The notes beneath the pieces were generated by a model. It had not been told where the DNA came from and searched no databases. It saw nothing but the letters and a program-made list of their open reading frames with translations. Below, in pieces: positions 45,048 to 55,637 of a stretch of 64,000 nt of DNA. The DNA is from Thioclava atlantica. Lineage in GTDB: Bacteria > Pseudomonadota > Alphaproteobacteria > Rhodobacterales > Rhodobacteraceae. The position numbers and the translations under genes are program-made. The stretch spans positions 62,001 to 126,000 of the forward strand of contig NZ_AQRC01000010.1 of NCBI RefSeq assembly GCF_000737065.1. Reading direction: 5' to 3'. Each line of letters begins with the position of its first letter. Positions within the stretch are counted from its first letter, which is position 1.

Positions 45048-46289
45048 TCAGACGGCCCATTCGCCCTTGCGGAAGACCGGAACCCGCGCGCCATCGGCGG
45101 TGATCCCGTCGATATCGGTCTCGGGGCCACCGATCATCCAGTCCACGTGGATCATCGAGCTGTTGCCGCCCTTCGCGGCGATGTCCTCGGGGCTCAGTTC
45201 GCCACCGCCGAGGAAACATTTCGAATAGCACTGCCCCATCGCGATATGGCACGCGGCATTCTCGTCATAGAGCGTGTTGTAGAACAGCAGGCCCGATTTG
45301 GAGATCGGCGAGCCATGCGGCACCAGCGCCACCTCGCCCAGCCGCCGCGCGCCTTCATCCGTCTCCAGCAGCTTTTGCAGCACCGCCTCGCCGCGCGACG
45401 CTTTCGCCTCGACGACGCGCCCGCCCTCGAACCGCATCTCGATATTCTCGATCAGGCTGCCCTGATGCGAAAGCGGCTTGGTCGCGCACACCACGCCCTC
45501 GACCTTCGCGGCATGGGGCGTCGTGAAGACCTCTTCGGTCGGAATGTTCGGATTGCAGGTCACGCCGTTATTGGCGACCGAGGCGCCGCCGTTCCATTCG
45601 TGATCGTCAGCGAGACCCACGGTCAGATCGGTGCCCGCGCCCTTGAAATGCAGCGCCGCGAAACGCTGTTCGTTGAGCCATTCGCGGCGGGTGCGCAGGG
45701 CGGCGTTATGGGCCTCCCAGGCCGCGACCGGGTCGGGCTGATCGGCGCGCGAGGCCGCGAAGATCGCCGCGGCCAGTTTCGCCACCGCCTGATCCTCGGG
45801 CAGGTCGGGGAAGACGCGCTTGGCCCAGGCCGGGGTCGGATAGCTCACGATCGACCAATTGATATCGAAATTCGAGATCTTCTCGAGCGCCGGCTTGTAG
45901 GCGATGGAATTGGCCTTGCCCGCGCGCGAGACCTTCTCGGGGTCCTGCTCGGAGAGCAGCATCGGATCCTCGCCCACGATCGCCATGCGCGCCGCACCGC
46001 TCTCATAGGCCTTGGCCATGCCCTGATAGAGCCAGCCGGGTGCGCGGTCGAAGCTCTCGTCCTGCGCGTTCTCGAAGCGCGCGAGCGTCACCTCGGCATC
46101 GCTCAGGAGCGGCGTGACGGTGCCCGCACCCTCGCGATAGGCGATGGCCGCGATCTTGCGCACGAGCGGCAATGCCTCGACCGGGGCGGTGAGGACCAGA
46201 TCCTGCCCGGGCTGAAGGTTGAGCCCGACCCGGACCGCGACCTCCGCGAGCTTGTCGAGAGTTTGCGCGTCGATGCCGTCACTTGCCAT
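45048..46289 (-). CDS. M29-family (thermophilic) metallo-aminopeptidase
   Basis: A 413-residue aminopeptidase of the AmpS/AmpT family, cytosolic, removing N-terminal residues using two divalent metals. Family blocks include LNLQPGQDLVLTAPVEALPL (near 24), GAGTDLTVGLADDHEWNGG, NIPTEEVFTTPHAAKVEG (metal-binding Glu region) and the C-terminal SSMIHVDWMIGGPETDIDG with the conserved His-x-Asp. ATG 46289 has AGGAGG upstream. It has its own promoter and terminator, and substrate preference cannot be read. Confidence 0.92.
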   Translation of the reverse strand: MASDGIDAQTLDKLAEVAVRVGLNLQPGQDLVLTAPVEALPLVRKIAAIAYREGAGTVTPLLSDAEVTLARFENAQDESFDRAPGWLYQGMAKAYESGAARMAIVGEDPMLLSEQDPEKVSRAGKANSIAYKPALEKISNFDINWSIVSYPTPAWAKRVFPDLPEDQAVAKLAAAIFAASRADQPDPVAAWEAHNAALRTRREWLNEQRFAALHFKGAGTDLTVGLADDHEWNGGASVANNGVTCNPNIPTEEVFTTPHAAKVEGVVCATKPLSHQGSLIENIEMRFEGGRVVEAKASRGEAVLQKLLETDEGARRLGEVALVPHGSPISKSGLLFYNTLYDENAACHIAMGQCYSKCFLGGGELSPEDIAAKGGNSSMIHVDWMIGGPETDIDGITADGARVPVFRKGEWAV

Positions 46290-46316
46290 GAATGCCTCCT
46301 GATTTGACTTACCGGC

Positions 46317-46344
46317 AAGATAGAGGTCGCGGCGCGAGGCTCAA
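46317..46344 (-). promoter_or_regulatory. predicted promoter of the M29 aminopeptidase
   Basis: On the minus strand TTGAGC (46344-46339), a 16-base spacer and TATCTT (46322-46317) would start transcription near 46310, about 20 bases before the ATG. Confidence 0.5.
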
Positions 46345-46372
46345 GCCCGGATGACGGTTGGTCAGTTGCGCG

Positions 46373-47343
46373 CTAATGCCCGAACCAGGGCGCGGCATGG
46401 GCGACGATCTCGTCGAGATCGCGGTAGCGCGCGGTGAAGCCCAGTTCCTCGGCCGCGCGGGAGGGATCGGCGGTCAGTTCGGCGGGATCGCCGGGCCGGC
46501 GCGGCGCGAGTTCCACGGGCACCTTGCGCCCGGTCACCCGCTCGACCGCGGCCACGACCTGATGAACCGAGGCGCCCTGCCCGGTGCCGAGATTGAGCGC
46601 GAGGCTCCCCCCGCCGCCCTCGAGATGATCGAGCGCGAGCAGATGCGCGCGGGCGAGATCATCGACATGGATATAGTCGCGGATGCAGGTGCCGTCGGGC
46701 GTCGGGTAATCGGTGCCGAAGATCTTCAGCGGCCCGCCCTGCCCCGAGGCTGCCATCAGTGTCAGCGGGATCAGATGCGTCTCGGGATCGTGCCGCTCGC
46801 CGATCTCGCCCGCGGGATCGGCCCCCGCGGCATTGAAATAGCGCAGCGCGGCAAAGCGCAGGCCATGCGCCACCTCCGCATCGCGCAACATCCATTCACA
46901 GGCGAGCTTGGTCCGACCATAGGGGTTGATCGGCGCTTGCGGCAGGTCTTCCGAGATCGGCAGCCTGTCGGGCACGCCATAGGTCGCGCAGCTCGAGGAG
47001 AAGACGATCTTGTCGATGCCCGCCGCTTCGGCCGCGCCGAGAAGCGACACCATCCCGCACAGATTGTTGTCGTAATAGCGCTCGGGCGCGCCCACGCTCT
47101 CGCCGACATAGGCGAGGGCCGCGAAATGGATCACCGCGCCGATTTCGTGCGCGGCCAGCGTGCGCGCGAGCAGATCCCGGTCGCGCAGATCGCCCTCCAC
47201 GAACGGCCCCCAGAGCACCGCATCCGCATGTCCGCGCGAGAGATCGTCATAGACGACCGGGACACGCCCCGCCGCGGCCAGCGCCTTGCAGCAATGAGAG
47301 CCGATGAAGCCCGCTCCGCCCGTGACGAGGACCGCGGGTTTGC

Positions 47344-47347
<4 letters not shown>
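46373..47347 (-). CDS. galE: UDP-glucose 4-epimerase
   Basis: Interconverts UDP-glucose and UDP-galactose. The 324-residue short-chain dehydrogenase has the NAD motif VTGGAGFIGSHCCKAL, the SSSCATYG catalytic Ser region (near 120), the YxxxK pair in NPYGRTKLACEWML, and GALE signatures LRYFNAAGADPAGEIGE and DGTCIRDYIHVDDLA. It is slightly shorter than the E. coli enzyme. ATG 47347 overlaps the upstream decarboxylase stop as ATGA. Confidence 0.94.
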
Positions 47348-48396
<1,049 letters not shown>

Positions 48397-48471
48397 ACAA
48401 ATCCTCGTTCTCGCCACCCTCTCCTCACCCGCACCGATTGCGCAGGCAGGAACAGCCCTGTCCCATTCGCC

Positions 48472-48486
48472 GTTAATAAAGTTAAC
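48472..48486. promoter_or_regulatory. AT-rich inverted repeat upstream of the decarboxylase
   Basis: GTTAA-TAAAG-TTAAC, 5-bp arms, about 75 bases upstream of the decarboxylase ATG in an unusually AT-rich stretch (48470-48520). Possible operator or UP-like promoter DNA; no firm -35/-10 pair was found. Confidence 0.3.
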
Positions 48487-48538
48487 AACTATGTGAACAT
48501 CTTGAAATGATCTACCGCAAGGGCTGGGCGAAAATCGG

Positions 48539-49894
48539 TCATTCTCGTGTCAGAATTGCACCCACGACGGAGGGCGAGAGGATCTTTTCGCGACAATCGA
48601 GATCGCCCGGCAGCGTCCGGCACACGCGCGCCATCCCCCGGATTGTCCGCTTTCCGGCCAACCCGTCGAGCGGGCCGGAATAGAGGCCCTGCTTCTTCAG
48701 ATCCTGCTGGATGAGGTAGATCGCGAGATTGGGATTGGCCGCGTAGAGCTGCTTCGCCCCGTCGCCGCTCAGCGCACCGGGCTCCGCCTGGACCCGCTCC
48801 GCCATCGCGGCAAGCCCCGCCGGGTCACGCCGACGCGCAGCCTCGATGGAGAGCGCATAGCGTTCGTAATCGCCATCGGTGAAAAGCGTCTTGTACTTGT
48901 CGAGCGCCGCTTGCGCGGCGGGGCGGTCCTTGCGGATATTGAGCTGGTTACCGTCGCGCAGCAAGGCGACGAGGTAATGCGCGGCTTCACCATTTCCCGC
49001 ATCGGCCGCCTCAGTGAGCCTCTCGATCGTCTTCGGGCCGCTCGCGCGCAAAGTGATGCCCCACATCTGGCGGATCGCGTCGAGAACCTCGATGCGGTCA
49101 TTGCCGGCCGCCCTCGCTTTCGCGGCATACCCCGCGAATTTCGCGCGCGAGGTCGATCTCCCGCCGAGAAAACCATACATCGCCCCTTCCGCGAGCGTGG
49201 CCCAAGCGCCGGCCTCTCCCAACTCGCCCGCACGCTCGAGCGCTGCTTGCGCTGCCTGCGGATCGCGCTCGCTCCACATCAGCATCTCGCCAAATTTCCA
49301 CAGCGCCTCGCCCTTGCCCGCCTTGGCGGCGGCCTCGGCCAGCGCGCGCGCCTTGGTCCAGTCCTTCGGAAGGCCGGTGCCGTAGAGGTAGAATTGCGAA
49401 AGCGCGGTCTGGGCGTCCGGATCGTCCGCGGCCACACGCTCCTCGAGCAGTTCCCTGCCCCGCGCGGCATCGCGTGGAATGACCCAGCCGCCCAGCAGAT
49501 GCTTGCCCAGAATGGTGCGCGCCCGGCCGTCTCCCGCCTTCACCGCCCGTTCCAGCAATGTGACGCCACGCTGCGGATCGGCGGGCACCGGCCCGCCCCA
49601 CATCAGGATATCGCCGAGCGTCCGCATCGCGCTCACATCGCCCTCGGCAACCGCCTGTTCGAGGAGGGCGACCCCGGCTGCGGGGTCTTTCGCCTCGCCG
49701 TCGAGGCCCCAGATCTTCGCCTCGCCACGCTCACGCGCGGAGCGCTGATCGGCACTTGGCGCCGCAGTTTGCGAGGCTGCGGGCGCGACGGCGGACCCGG
49801 CATCCTGGGCGATGCTCGTTCCCACCGTTCCGAACAGCAATCCTGCCCCGAGAATGACCCCTCCGACCAGCACACGGTCTGACCGCATCCACAT
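48539..49894 (-). CDS. Sel1-repeat protein with C-terminal peptidoglycan-binding-like segment
   Basis: A 451-residue exported or anchored protein. The N-terminal hydrophobic stretch (about residues 9-29, VLVGGVILGAGLLFGTVG then SIAQ) is a signal peptide or anchor. About seven Sel1/TPR-like repeats follow (about 55-290), for example DPAAGVALLEQAVAEGDVSAM and DPQRGVTLLERAVKAGDGRAR. Near the C-terminus QDLKKQGLYSGPLDGLAGKR resembles a peptidoglycan-binding_1 motif. Alginate-type and other exopolysaccharide systems use Sel1 scaffolds, and UDP-sugar genes lie next door. Function not assigned. Confidence 0.82.
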   Translation of the reverse strand: MWMRSDRVLVGGVILGAGLLFGTVGTSIAQDAGSAVAPAASQTAAPSADQRSARERGEAKIWGLDGEAKDPAAGVALLEQAVAEGDVSAMRTLGDILMWGGPVPADPQRGVTLLERAVKAGDGRARTILGKHLLGGWVIPRDAARGRELLEERVAADDPDAQTALSQFYLYGTGLPKDWTKARALAEAAAKAGKGEALWKFGEMLMWSERDPQAAQAALERAGELGEAGAWATLAEGAMYGFLGGRSTSRAKFAGYAAKARAAGNDRIEVLDAIRQMWGITLRASGPKTIERLTEAADAGNGEAAHYLVALLRDGNQLNIRKDRPAAQAALDKYKTLFTDGDYERYALSIEAARRRDPAGLAAMAERVQAEPGALSGDGAKQLYAANPNLAIYLIQQDLKKQGLYSGPLDGLAGKRTIRGMARVCRTLPGDLDCREKILSPSVVGAILTRE

Positions 49895-50126
49895 CGCCTA
49901 TCCCCTTTTCGTCTTGCACCCGAGAACTGTCGCTCGGATCGAAGTGTAGCACATTGATCCGGCACAAATCACTGAGAAACCTTACAGACCTCCGGGGCCG
50001 GCGCAAATCCTGCCGCGCGGAACCGCGCCGCGAAGGGGTGACAAAGAGGCAGCAAAGTCGGCATACCGATCGGAGGTTGCACCGCGCGCGCGCCTGCCCT
50101 CGAAACCAGTGCGAGCTCCTGCGCGC

Positions 50127-50969
50127 TCATGCCAACCGTCCTCCTGGGCCGCCGGCCAGGTCGAAGGGCAGATCCGATACCAGCTGGAAGGTCAGCTCCG
50201 CGAGGTTCCGCGCCCCGGTCTTCGCGTAGAGATTGCTCAGATGGCTGCGCAAGGTCGATTCCTTGATCCCGAGCTCCGAGCGCATCCGCTCTGGCGAATG
50301 GCCGTGGCTCAGCAGCAGGCAGACCCGATATTCCGCCCGGCTCAGACGTGCGGGATTGTCCGCGCTCAGGATCGGCGCGCCTGCGGTGACCGGAACCTGC
50401 GCGGCGACCGCCTTGAGCAGCGTATCGGTGAACAGCCCTCGCGCCCGGTTTTGCCAGGTCCGGCTGAGCGTCTCCGCAAGGGTGCTCAGAACCGCCTGCT
50501 GGTAATGGCGGACCTTCTCGGTGAAATACAGCTCGAGCGTGTCGATGGAACGCTCGCCGATCTCGAGCGGGATCACCACGATATCCTGAAGATGACGCCG
50601 TGCGAGCGCTGCGGAAAGGACAGGATGCATTTCCGCGTCGCGCACCGAACCGTACCAGGTCGAGCCCGGCTTGGCCGTCTCGAGAAAACGGCCGAGCAGG
50701 AGCGCTGCGTGGCTCCGGTCGATCGGGACCCGGCAGCCCGAGCGGGCGCGATCATGGACGAGCACCTTGGCTGGCGCCTCTGAGGGACGGCAATGGCGCG
50801 CCAAGATCACGGCTTCCGCCCCGATACTGTCGGTCAGATATCTCAGTGACGTTCGCAACGGATTGGTTCCGTGCAGACATTCGCACCATTGTGCGACAGC
50901 CCCGATCATGCTTGCTTCAATCGCACGCATCCGGCCGGGTGGCTCCCCGGCAATCGCATAGTCCTTCAT
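50127..50969 (-). CDS. LuxR-family transcriptional regulator
   Basis: A 280-residue regulator from ATG 50969 (MKDYAIAGEPPGRMR); an ATG at 50981 would add four residues. The C-terminal LuxR helix-turn-helix (about 210-265) reads LSRAEYRVCLLLSHGHSPERMR then LGIKESTLRSHLSNLYAKTG. The N-terminal 190 residues have no recognised ligand domain; the pattern VIPLEIGERSIDTLELYFTE is GAF-like at most. It lacks the aromatic residues of acyl-homoserine-lactone receptors and any phosphoacceptor. It is divergent from the D-amino-acid dehydrogenase gene, which it may regulate. Confidence 0.84.
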   Translation of the reverse strand: MKDYAIAGEPPGRMRAIEASMIGAVAQWCECLHGTNPLRTSLRYLTDSIGAEAVILARHCRPSEAPAKVLVHDRARSGCRVPIDRSHAALLLGRFLETAKPGSTWYGSVRDAEMHPVLSAALARRHLQDIVVIPLEIGERSIDTLELYFTEKVRHYQQAVLSTLAETLSRTWQNRARGLFTDTLLKAVAAQVPVTAGAPILSADNPARLSRAEYRVCLLLSHGHSPERMRSELGIKESTLRSHLSNLYAKTGARNLAELTFQLVSDLPFDLAGGPGGRLA

Positions 50970-51309
50970 GGCCCCCACCATCCCTAAAGACTATCTCTAT
51001 TTATCGTCAGCGCCCTCTCGGTACCCTTCCCGCAAAGCGCCTCACATTTACGTTACCTCCAATTGCGGGTTTTCCCTAGAGTTTTCTGAAAGCCCGAAAG
51101 CGGACCCGTGGCTCTCGTGTGAAGGGCGAGGTCGGTCGACCGCCCCGCCACTCTCCTGAGCCGCGGCAGTCCAGTCGGAACCTCGGGACGCGCCGTCGCT
51201 TGACGCTTTCACGGGCCGCCGATAGCGTTCGGCTCATCTGCCAGAGCAAGGGAAATCATGCGCTTACCCCCTTTCGCCCGTCTCCTTTCAGCCCGCTCCG
51301 GAAGCTCCG
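50970..51309. other. divergent intergenic region
   Basis: 340 bases between the LuxR-type regulator and the dehydrogenase gene. The left half (50980-51090) is comparatively AT-rich and probably holds the regulator promoter, without a clear hexamer pair. The right half holds the predicted plus-strand promoter at 51200-51228. No small gene is convincing. Confidence 0.5.
51200..51228 (+). promoter_or_regulatory. predicted promoter of the dehydrogenase/cyclodeaminase pair
   Basis: TTGACG (51200-51205), a 17-base spacer and TAGCGT (51223-51228). The -35 box is good and the -10 box is weak. The leader to ATG 51310 would be about 75 bases. Confidence 0.4.
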
Positions 51310-52575
51310 ATGGCTGAGCGTGTCATCGTCATTGGCGCAGGCATCGTCGGGATTCAGAGCGCTCATGCGCTTGCCCGCCGCGGCCTCTGCGTCACCGTGG
51401 TCGAGCGCGCGCCGGCTCCCGCGATGCTGTGCAGCCGCGCCAATGCCGGGGTGGTGTCGATCGGCCATGCCGAGGCCTGGGCGGGACCCGACGCGCCGCG
51501 CACCCTGCTCCGCGCGGCGCTCGGGCGCGATCCCGGCATCAAGGTGAGCCGCTGGGCCGATCCCGCGCTGATCCGCTGGGGGCTCGACTTCCTGCGCAAT
51601 TGTTCCGCCGAAGCGCATGACGCGAATTCGGCGCGGTTGACGCGGCTTTGCCTTTACAGCCGCGACCGCCTGCCCGTCGTCGCGCAGGAAGCGGGGCTTT
51701 CGGACCTGTTGCGTCATGACGGCGCGCTCTACCTGCTGCCCGACAGGGCCGCGGTCGAGGCATGGCAGCACGCCCATTCCCAGACCAGCGAAACCGGCAT
51801 GAGCCTGCTGTCTCCCTCCGAGATCGTAACGAAGGACCCCGCCCTCGCGCCGATTGCGGCGCGGTTCGCGGGCGCGCTCTTCAGCCCGCATGACAGCGTC
51901 GGCGATTGCCACCGCTTCGCAACCGGGCTCGGCGCGCATCTCGGCACGCTCGACCATGTCGATCTGCGCTATGAAACCGAGCTCGATCACATCGAGCGCG
52001 AGGGCGGGCGGATCATCGGCATCCGCGCGGGCGGCGAGCGGATCGCGGCCGATCATGTCATCCTCGCAACCGGGGTCGAGACGCCAAAGCTCACCCGGCC
52101 TCTGGGCTTCGTGCCCCGCATCTACCCGGTGAAAGGTTATTCGGGCAGTTGGCGACTGCGCGATCCCGCCCGCGCGCCCACCCTGCCCTATCTCGACGAG
52201 GCCGCCCGTCTTGCCGTCTCGAGCTATAGCGGCATCCTGCGGATCACCGCGATGGCCGAGTTCGCGGGCGGGGATGACAGCCTGCCCGAGGCGCGCCTGT
52301 CCGTCCTCAAGGACTATGTGGCCCGGCATTTCGCCGATCTCGTCGATCTGGAGGATGTGACATTCTGGACCGGATCGCGCCCCACCACCCCGGCCAGCGC
52401 GCCCTATCTGGGCCGGGTGCGCCGCTTCGGCAATCTCTGGATCAATGCGGGCCACGGGGCGCTCGGCTGGACCGCCTCAGCGGGAAGTGCGGAGTTGCTC
52501 GCCAAGGCGATCACCCGCGAAGAACGCGACTGCCGCGATGTCTCGGCGCAGGCTCGCTGGCTCGACCCTCTCTAG
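51310..52575 (+). CDS. FAD-dependent D-amino-acid dehydrogenase-like oxidoreductase
   Basis: A 421-residue DadA-type flavoprotein: oxidises a D-amino acid to its imino or keto acid and passes electrons to the respiratory chain. The FAD site is VIVIGAGIVGIQSAHALARRG at the start. CSRANAGVVSIGHAEAW follows, as in DadA. The C-terminal DAO block includes TFWTGSRPTTPASAPYLG and LWINAGHGALGWTASAGSAELL. The stop overlaps the ribosome site of the cyclodeaminase-family gene. The pairing suggests a cyclic substrate such as D-proline or hydroxyproline (inference). Confidence 0.87.
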   Translation: MAERVIVIGAGIVGIQSAHALARRGLCVTVVERAPAPAMLCSRANAGVVSIGHAEAWAGPDAPRTLLRAALGRDPGIKVSRWADPALIRWGLDFLRNCSAEAHDANSARLTRLCLYSRDRLPVVAQEAGLSDLLRHDGALYLLPDRAAVEAWQHAHSQTSETGMSLLSPSEIVTKDPALAPIAARFAGALFSPHDSVGDCHRFATGLGAHLGTLDHVDLRYETELDHIEREGGRIIGIRAGGERIAADHVILATGVETPKLTRPLGFVPRIYPVKGYSGSWRLRDPARAPTLPYLDEAARLAVSSYSGILRITAMAEFAGGDDSLPEARLSVLKDYVARHFADLVDLEDVTFWTGSRPTTPASAPYLGRVRRFGNLWINAGHGALGWTASAGSAELLAKAITREERDCRDVSAQARWLDPL

Positions 52576-52584
52576 GAGACCCTC

Positions 52585-53511
52585 ATGACGACCCCGATCC
52601 TGACCTATGACGCGATGATCGACCGGCTCGACTGGCACGGCGCGGTCGCGGCCCTGCGCGCGGGCCACCGCCTGGCCCGAGCTGAGATCGGCGACACGTT
52701 CCTCGGCCCCGCCGAGGGCACGCTGCTGAGCCGCAGCGCCTATATCGACGGGCTGGGCTACGGGGTGAAAAGCTTCACGGTGTTCGGCGCCAATCCGAAG
52801 GCGGGCCTGCCGACGGTGCAGGGCGCGATGCTGGTCTTCGAACCCGAGCACGGCGCCTTGCAAGCCATCGTCGAGAGCCCGCTGGTGACCGACATCAAGA
52901 CCGCCGCCGATAGCGGGCTCGGCGCGCAGCTTCTGGCACGACCCGACAGCAAGCGGCTTTTGATCGTCGGGGGCGGGACGGTAGCACGCTCGCTCGTCTC
53001 GTCCTACGGAGCGCTTTTTCCCGGGCTCGAGGAAATCGCGGTCTGGACGCGGCGGCCGGACCAGGCGCGGGCGCTGGTCGAGCAGATCGCCAGCCCGATC
53101 CCGCTGGTCGCCGTGGAAGATCTGGCCGAGGCCGCGGGGCGCGCCGATATCGTCTCCTGCGCCACGATGGCGCGCGAGCCGGTCCTGAGAGGCGACTGGA
53201 TCCGTCCGGGCACCCATGTCGATCTGATCGGCGCCTTCAAGACGGATATGCGCGAAGCCGATGATGCGCTGATCGCGGGCGGTCGGCTCTTCGTGGACAG
53301 CCGCGAGACGACGCTCGGCCATATCGGCGAGCTGACGATCCCGCTTGCGGCGGGGGTGATCTCCGAAGCGGATGTGCTGGGCGATCTCTACGACCTGATC
53401 GGTAGGGCCGCCGAAGGGCGGAGCGCCGATGACGAGATCACGATCTTCAAGAATGGCGGCGGCGCGCATCTCGATCTGATGATCGCGAATTACATCGCCG
53501 CGCGCGCCTGA
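52585..53511 (+). CDS. ornithine cyclodeaminase / mu-crystallin family protein
   Basis: A 308-residue NAD(P)-binding protein. N-terminal catalytic segment YGVKSFTVFGANPKAGLPT holds the family lysine; the Rossmann motif is LLIVGGGTVARSLVSSYGAL; ATMAREPVLRGDWIRPGTHVD and HIGELTIPLAAGVISE follow. The family includes ornithine cyclodeaminase, alanine dehydrogenase and 1-pyrroline-2-carboxylate reductase. Next to a D-amino-acid dehydrogenase the reductase role fits best, giving L-proline from the imine, but this is inference. AGGAG overlaps the upstream stop, and the gene ends 3 bases from convergent murD. Confidence 0.87.
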   Translation: MTTPILTYDAMIDRLDWHGAVAALRAGHRLARAEIGDTFLGPAEGTLLSRSAYIDGLGYGVKSFTVFGANPKAGLPTVQGAMLVFEPEHGALQAIVESPLVTDIKTAADSGLGAQLLARPDSKRLLIVGGGTVARSLVSSYGALFPGLEEIAVWTRRPDQARALVEQIASPIPLVAVEDLAEAAGRADIVSCATMAREPVLRGDWIRPGTHVDLIGAFKTDMREADDALIAGGRLFVDSRETTLGHIGELTIPLAAGVISEADVLGDLYDLIGRAAEGRSADDEITIFKNGGGAHLDLMIANYIAARA

Positions 53512-53514
53512 AGC

Positions 53515-54915
53515 TCAGCCGGGCAGCGCCTCGACCAGCGCGGTGAAATGTTCGCCGCGCTTCTCGAAATTGGGATATTGGTCGAAGCTCGCCGCGGCCG
53601 GGGCGAGCAACACCGTGTCGCCGGCCTCGGCATCGCGCGCACAGGCCGCCACCGCCGCCTCCATCGTCTCGCAGATCTCATGCTCGAGCGGTGCCAGTTC
53701 CAACGCGAAATCGCGTGCCGAATGGCCGATGAAATAGGCCTTGCGGACCGCGCCCAGATGGCCCGAGAGCGCGCCCGCGCCGCCATCCTTGCCCAGCCCC
53801 CCCGCGATCCAGCGGATATTGGAGAACGCCTCGAGCGCCTTCGCGGCACTGTCCACATTTGTCGCCTTGGAATCGTTCACCCAGCGGATGCCGCGCTTCT
53901 CGGCGACCGTCTGGCTGCGATGGGGAAGCCCAGCGAAGGAATGGAACGCGGCTTCGATCACCCGCGGCGCGACCCCGAGCGCGCGGGTCGCGGCATAGGC
54001 GGCGCAGGCGTTCTGGTGGTTATGCGCGCCCGGCAGGCCGGTGACCTCGCGCAGATCGATCGAGGCGATCTGGCGACCCTTGCGCCATTCCGAGAGGAAG
54101 CCCTTGCGCGCAAAGACAGACCAGCCCCAATCGCCGAGCTTGCGAGCGCTCGAGACCCGGATCAGCCGGTCATCGTTGCGTCCCATCATGATCTGGTTCG
54201 CGAGATAGACGCCCTCGGGCTCGTCCACCCCGATAACCGCGCGGTCCGGACCGCCTTCGGCAAAGAGCCGGCGCTTGGCCGCGAAATAGCCGCCCATGCC
54301 GCCATGCCGGTCGAGATGGTCGGGCGAGAGATTGGTGAAGACAGCGATATCGGGGGTGAGTGCGCGGGCCAGATCGGTCTGGTAGCTGGAGAGTTCCAGA
54401 ACCACCACCTCGCCCTCTTCGGGCGGGTCGAGATCGAGCACGCCGCGCCCGATATTGCCCGCCATCTGGGTCGGGCGGCCATCCTCGCGCAGAATGTGGT
54501 GAATGAGCGCGGTGGTCGTCGATTTCCCGTTCGAGCCGGTCACGCAGATCGTGCGCGGCACGCTGTCATAGCTCGCGAAGGCCGCGCTCGCCCAGGACCG
54601 GAAGAAGAGCCCGATATCGTTGTCCACCGGCACGCCCGCGGCCATCGCCGCCGCGATCACCGGGTTGGGTTTCGGATAGAGATGCGGGATACCCGGCGAG
54701 ACGACGAGCGCCGCGATCGCGTCGAAGGCATCCGGACGGGTCAGATCGCGGCAGGCATAGCCCGCCGCTTCGGCGCGCGCGCGGCCCTCGGGGCTGTCAT
54801 CCCAGCAGACCGGTTCCGCCCCGCCCGCTTCCAACGCCGCCGCCGTCGCGAGGCCCGACCGGCCGAGCCCGAGCACCGCAACCTTCTGTCCGTCATAGCC
54901 CTGAACCGGAATCAT
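53515..54915 (-). CDS. murD: UDP-N-acetylmuramoyl-L-alanine--D-glutamate ligase
   Basis: Adds D-glutamate to UDP-MurNAc-L-Ala in the cytoplasm. The 466-residue Mur ligase has the N-terminal Rossmann-like domain ([18 protein letters not shown]), the ATP loop [17 protein letters not shown] (near 123), [15 protein letters not shown], and the C-terminal [25 protein letters not shown] typical of MurD. ATG 54915 has GGAG. It is the last visible gene of the dcw cluster, and a dispersed repeat element separates it from the gene upstream. Confidence 0.96.
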   Translation of the reverse strand: MIPVQGYDGQKVAVLGLGRSGLATAAALEAGGAEPVCWDDSPEGRARAEAAGYACRDLTRPDAFDAIAALVVSPGIPHLYPKPNPVIAAAMAAGVPVDNDIGLFFRSWASAAFASYDSVPRTICVTGSNGKSTTTALIHHILREDGRPTQMAGNIGRGVLDLDPPEEGEVVVLELSSYQTDLARALTPDIAVFTNLSPDHLDRHGGMGGYFAAKRRLFAEGGPDRAVIGVDEPEGVYLANQIMMGRNDDRLIRVSSARKLGDWGWSVFARKGFLSEWRKGRQIASIDLREVTGLPGAHNHQNACAAYAATRALGVAPRVIEAAFHSFAGLPHRSQTVAEKRGIRWVNDSKATNVDSAAKALEAFSNIRWIAGGLGKDGGAGALSGHLGAVRKAYFIGHSARDFALELAPLEHEICETMEAAVAACARDAEAGDTVLLAPAAASFDQYPNFEKRGEHFTALVEALPG

Positions 54916-54935
54916 CGAAGTCTCCTGTCACCTCA

Positions 54936-54983
54936 GCGGGGGCCAGCCCCCGCACCCCCGGGATATTTGATGCATTTGGAAAG
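54936..54983. repeat. dispersed intergenic element, copy 2
   Basis: GCGGGGGC-CA-GCCCCCGC (54936-54953) is a perfect 8-bp hairpin. It is followed by ACCCCCGGGATATTTGATGC and ATTTGGAAAG, matching the left arm of the element at 15091-15175. The right arm is absent, so this is a half copy. It lies in the 76-base gap before murD. Confidence 0.65.
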
Positions 54984-54991
54984 GGGAAGGG

Positions 54992-55633
54992 TCAGCGAAC
55001 GCCACGACCGGGGCTGCGCAGCTGCGCGAGCGTATCGCGGGCCGCAGTGGCGATCTCGGGCGCGACCGGGCTGCGGGGGGCTGCAAGCTCGCGATAGAGC
55101 GCCTCGGCCTCGGGGCGGCGTGCGTTGCGTGCGAGCAGGTCGGCGGTGGCGAGCGCCTGGCGCCCATAGGCGGGATCGCCCTGCCCGCGCGCGCGGCGGA
55201 TCAGGGTGAGCGCCTCGGTGGCGCTGCGCGCGGCGATGGCCGGATCGGGGTGGATCTCGGCGCGGGCCGCGAGAAGCTCGGCGAGGCGCATTGGATCGGT
55301 TCCGTTTCCGCGTGCGATCCCGATCGCACCGTCGAACCGGGCGGTGGCCTCCTGCGCGTGACCGGCTGCCGCCTCCGCCTGCGCGGCTCCTGCCAGGGCC
55401 TCGATGAGTTCAGCGGCCGCCGCGCCGTAATGGAGCGCGGCGAGCCGTGCGGCCTCGTCGTAGCAGCTGGCGGCCTGCGCGGGGGAGGCCGCGCGCGCGG
55501 CTTCTTCCATCGCACGGGCATAGTCTGCCCGCCCCGCCTGCCGGGCGCCCTGCGCCGCGAGGGCGCGGCGGTGGCGCGCGATGGTCAGGCCGAGCAGGAT
55601 GGCGAAGACCAGCGGCAGGAGGAGGAGAAGCAT
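54992..55633 (-). CDS. membrane-anchored TPR-like protein inside the dcw cluster
   Basis: A 213-residue protein. The N-terminal hydrophobic helix (MLLLLLPLVFAILLGLTIA) is a membrane anchor or uncleaved signal. The rest is Ala-rich and helical with TPR-like pairs: YARAMEEAARAASPAQAASCY, then AALHYGAAAAELIEALAGAAQ and DPAYGRQALATADLLARNARR. No catalytic motif. It lies between mraY (4 bases before it) and murD, so it is co-transcribed with peptidoglycan-precursor genes. I do not recognise the family; a scaffold role is a guess. Confidence 0.72.
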   Translation of the reverse strand: MLLLLLPLVFAILLGLTIARHRRALAAQGARQAGRADYARAMEEAARAASPAQAASCYDEAARLAALHYGAAAAELIEALAGAAQAEAAAGHAQEATARFDGAIGIARGNGTDPMRLAELLAARAEIHPDPAIAARSATEALTLIRRARGQGDPAYGRQALATADLLARNARRPEAEALYRELAAPRSPVAPEIATAARDTLAQLRSPGRGVR

Positions 55634-55637
55634 CGCC

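Noticed and set aside
50127-50969. The LuxR-type protein as a quorum-sensing receptor
   Set aside because: The N-terminal part lacks the conserved Trp/Tyr/Asp pattern of acyl-homoserine-lactone domains, and no LuxI-type synthase is near.
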